The translations under genes were made by a program, and so were the position numbers. Of a stretch of DNA of 64,000 nucleotides, positions 61,542-64,000 are shown in pieces; positions within the stretch are counted from its first letter, which is position 1, and each line of letters starts with the position of its first letter. Source of the stretch: Osmia lignaria lignaria (taxonomy: Eukaryota > Arthropoda > Insecta > Hymenoptera > Megachilidae); contig NW_027478160.1 in the NCBI RefSeq assembly GCF_051020975.1, positions 19,180,001-19,244,000 on the forward strand, read 5' to 3'. The notes beneath the pieces were generated by a model, which ran no database searches, had not been told where the DNA came from, and saw only the letters and a list, made by a program, of their open reading frames with translations.

Positions 61542-63473
61542 TTGCAGATTTATCTCAAGGGAAGGGGCCTGAGGGACATATGTGGAGATATTTCTTCTTC
61601 TTGTTGTTCTTCTTCTGCACAGCTAAGCTGGAAGTGGCATTTGCGGCCCGCACTAGTGCAGAGTTATCTCAAAGAAAGGGGCCACGGTGTTTCTGTATCT
61701 CTATTATGTTGGTGCGGCTTCGGAACTTTTAAATATCTCGATATATCTCGAAAACTACGCTTCTGATCAAAAAATATCATAGAACATAACTTGTAGGAGA
61801 CATAATTCTCTACAAAAAAGGTCTCTTAACATTTTGCCATAGCTCGCTTCGTTTCCGAGATATTTGCAGATATATCTCAAGGGAAGGGGCCTGACGGACA
61901 TATTTCGAGATATTTCTTCTTCTTGTTGTTCTTCTTCTGCACAGCTAAGCTGGAAGTGGCATTTGCAGCTCGCAATAGTGCAGAGTTATCTGAAAGAAAG
62001 GGGCCACGGTGTTTCTGTATCTCTATTATGTTGGTGCGGCTTCGGAACTTTTAAATATCTCGATATATCTCGAAAACTACGCTTCTGATCAAAAAATATC
62101 ATAGAACATAACTTGTAGGAGACATAATTCTCTACAAAAAAGGTCTCTTAACATTTTGCCATAGCTCGCTTCGTTTCCGAGATATTTGCAGATATATCTC
62201 AAGGGAAGGGGCCTGACGGACATATTTCGAGATATTTCTTCTTCTTGTTGTTCTTCTTCTGCACAGCTAAGCTGGAAGTGGCATTTGCAGCTCGCAATAG
62301 TGCAGAGTTATCTGAAAGAAAGGGGCCACGGTGTTTCTGTATCTCTATTATGTTGGTGCGGCTTCGGAACTTTTAAATATCTTGATATATCTCGAGAACT
62401 ACGCATCTGATCAAAAAATATCATAGAACATAAAAAGTAGGAAACTTAATTCTCTACAAATAAAGTCTCTTAACATTTTGCCTTAGCTCGCTTCGTTTCC
62501 GAGATATTTGCAGATTTATCTCAAGGGAAGGGGCCTGAGGGACATATGTGGAGATATTTCTTCTTCTTGTTGTTCTTCTTCTGCACAGCTAAGCTGGAAG
62601 TGGCATTTGCGGCCCGCTCTAGTGCAGAGTTATCTCAAAGAAAGGGGCCACGGTGTTTCTGTATCTCTATTATGTTGGTGCGGCTTCGGAACTTTTAAAT
62701 ATCTCGATATATCTCGAAAACTACGCTTCTGATCAAAAAATATCATAGAACATAACTTGTAGGAGACATAATTCTCTACAAAAAAGGTCTCTTAACATTT
62801 TGCCATAGCTCGCTTCGTTTCCGAGATATTTGCAGATATATCTCAAGGGAAGGGGCCTGACGGACATATTTCGAGATATTTCTTCTTTTTGTTGTTCTTC
62901 TTCTGCACAGCTAAGCTGGAAGTGGCATTTGCAGCTAGCAATAGTGCAGAGTTATCTCAAAGAAAGGGGCCACGGTGTTTCTGTATCTCTATTATGTTGG
63001 TGCGGCTTCGGAACTTTTAAATATCTTGATATATCTCGAGAACTACGCATCTGATCAAAAAATATCATAGAACATAGAAAGTAGGAAACTTAATTCTCTA
63101 CAAAAAAGGTCTCTTAACATTTTGCCATAGCTCGCTTCGTTTCCGAGATATTTGCAGATTTATCTCAAGGGAAGGGGCCTGACGGACATATTTCGAGATA
63201 TTTCTTCTTCTTGTTGTTCTTCTTCTGCACAGCTAAGCTGGAAGTGGCATTTGCGGCTCGCACTAGTGCAGAGTTATCTCAAAGAAAGGGGCCACGGTGT
63301 TTCAGGATCTCTGTTATGTTGGTGCGGCTTCGGAACTTTTAAATATCTCGATATATCTCGAAAACTACGCATCTGATCAAAAAATATCATAGAACATAAA
63401 AAGTAGGAAACTTAATTCTCTACAAAAAAGGTCTCTTAACATTATGCCATAGCTCGCTTCGTTTCCGAGATAT
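61542..63473 (+). repeat. Block N: 3-unit (966-bp) tandem duplication
   Basis: Units 61542 and 61864 recur as 62508 and 62830. Markers are caaataaagtctc and gccttagctcgc upstream, cctgagggacatatgtgg and cggcccgc (first unit), then the aacttgtaggagacat linker followed by gcagatatatctc (second unit). Units 62186 and 63152 occupy the third position but differ. Unit 62508 has a private cggcccgctctag. Unit 62830 has cttctttttgttg, gcagctagcaatag and normal ttatctcaaag, whereas 61864 has ttatctgaaag. The same first-unit type occurs once at 27107, about 34.4 kb away. Confidence 0.86.
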
Positions 63474-63795
63474 TTGCTGATTTATCTCAAGGGAAGGGGC
63501 CTGACGGACATATTTCGAGATATTTCTTCTTCTTGTTGTTCTTCTTCTGCACAGCTAAACTGGAAGTGCCATTTCCAGCTCGCAATAGTGCAGAGTTATC
63601 TCAAAGAAAGGGGCCACGGTGTTTCTGTATCTCTATTATGCTGGTGCGGCTTCGGAACTTTTAAATATCTTGATATATCTCGAGAACTACGCATCTGATC
63701 AAAAAATATCATAGAACATAAAAAGTACGAAACTTAATTCTCTACAACAAAGGTCTCTTAACATTTTGCCATAGCTCGCTTTGTTTCCGAGATAT
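63474..63795 (+). repeat. Last complete unit
   Basis: A 322-bp unit with acattatgcc upstream, tttgctgattt, gctaaactgg, ttatgctggtg and a private gaagtgccatttcc. The head matches 49950 and 51238. Confidence 0.85.
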
Positions 63796-64000
63796 TTGCT
63801 GATTTATCTCAAGGGAAGGGGCCTGACGGACATATTTCGAGATATTTCTTCTTCTCGTTGTTCTTCTTCTGCACAGCTAAGCTGGAAGTGGCATTTGCGG
63901 CCCGCACTAGTGCAGAGTTATCTCAAAGAAAGGGGCCACGGTGTTTCTGTATCTCTATTATGTTGGTGCGGCTTCGGAACTTTTAAATATCTCGATATAT
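63796..64000 (+). repeat. Right partial unit
   Basis: The first 205 bp of a monomer, cut by the window edge in the AT-rich tail. It has tttgctgattt, ttctcgttg and cggcccgcac, the last two otherwise typical of 31277 and 35785. The array continues past the window. Confidence 0.95.

Larger units (their letters stand above)
1..64000 (+). repeat. 322-bp satellite DNA array filling the whole window
   Basis: The entire window is a head-to-tail tandem array of one monomer. Unit starts, placed at the conserved ttgcagattta site, run at 322-bp steps in these phase series: 65-7471, 7792-8114, 8437-9081, 9402-11656, 11977-14231, 14551-26143, 26463-28073, 28394-29682, 29989-39971, 40292-42546, 42867-48663 and 48984-63796. 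Each break between series marks one unit with an indel. Of 198 full units, 187 are exactly 322 bp. No unit is inverted and no foreign sequence interrupts the array. Such arrays are known as heterochromatic satellites near centromeres or on sex chromosomes; which applies here cannot be read from the sequence. I do not recognise the family. The length is close to two nucleosome repeats, a common size class for satellites. Confidence 0.98.

Noticed and set aside
1..64000. CRISPR array
   Set aside because: The repeated unit is 322 bp and contiguous, with no unique spacers between short direct repeats and no cas genes.
1..64000. Transposable element or retroelement array
   Set aside because: I see no terminal repeats, target-site duplications, reverse transcriptase or transposase motifs, or poly-A tail. 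The A-run of six in the linker is too short and is part of the monomer.

Overview
The whole window is one uninterrupted, head-to-tail satellite DNA array with a 322-bp monomer. I see no gene, RNA gene, transposable element, CRISPR array or single-copy sequence in it. Taking the conserved ttgcagattta site as the unit start, there are 199 unit starts, at 65 through 63796. This gives 198 complete units, a 64-bp partial unit on the left and a 205-bp partial unit on the right. Of the complete units, 187 are exactly 322 bp; the other 11 are 307, 320, 321 or 323 bp. All units run in the same orientation and both window edges lie inside the array, so its true size is unknown.

Organism: a long homogeneous satellite with nested higher-order repeats is typical of eukaryotic pericentromeric or centromeric heterochromatin. 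The first monomer is about 40% GC with 14 CpG in 322 bp, about what base composition predicts. That argues against a heavily CpG-methylated genome such as a vertebrate or most plants, and is compatible with an insect or another invertebrate. I do not recognise the satellite family and cannot name a species.

Layout: the units differ at a limited set of sites that recur in combinations (centre, tail, linker and head variants). These combinations repeat in order and reveal nested higher-order duplications. A 7-unit block is duplicated at 709-5860. A 3-unit and an 8-unit block lie at 6827-12620. Three-unit (966-bp) blocks lie at 14551-17770, 19703-21634, 38039-39970, 46409-48340 and 61542-63473. 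Six-unit (1932-bp) blocks lie at 17449-21634 and 51882-55101. A block of about 13 to 15 units is duplicated at 28716-37072. There are also 8-unit-offset copies at 39971-43510 and a three-unit block shared between 44155 and 59932, 15,777 bp apart. Intervening stretches are mosaics of the same variants without a clean order.

Inside the monomer there is further structure: a diverged 26-bp direct duplication 114 bp apart, seven copies of the hexamer TATCTC/GAGATA, a pyrimidine tract, inverted repeats, and in one variant class a perfect 10-bp palindrome. A 74-codon open frame recurs in most units, but it normally lacks an ATG, shifts frame from unit to unit and varies mainly by amino-acid-changing differences, so I treat it as non-coding. 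The biology here is array evolution (unequal exchange, gene conversion, segmental amplification), not encoded proteins.
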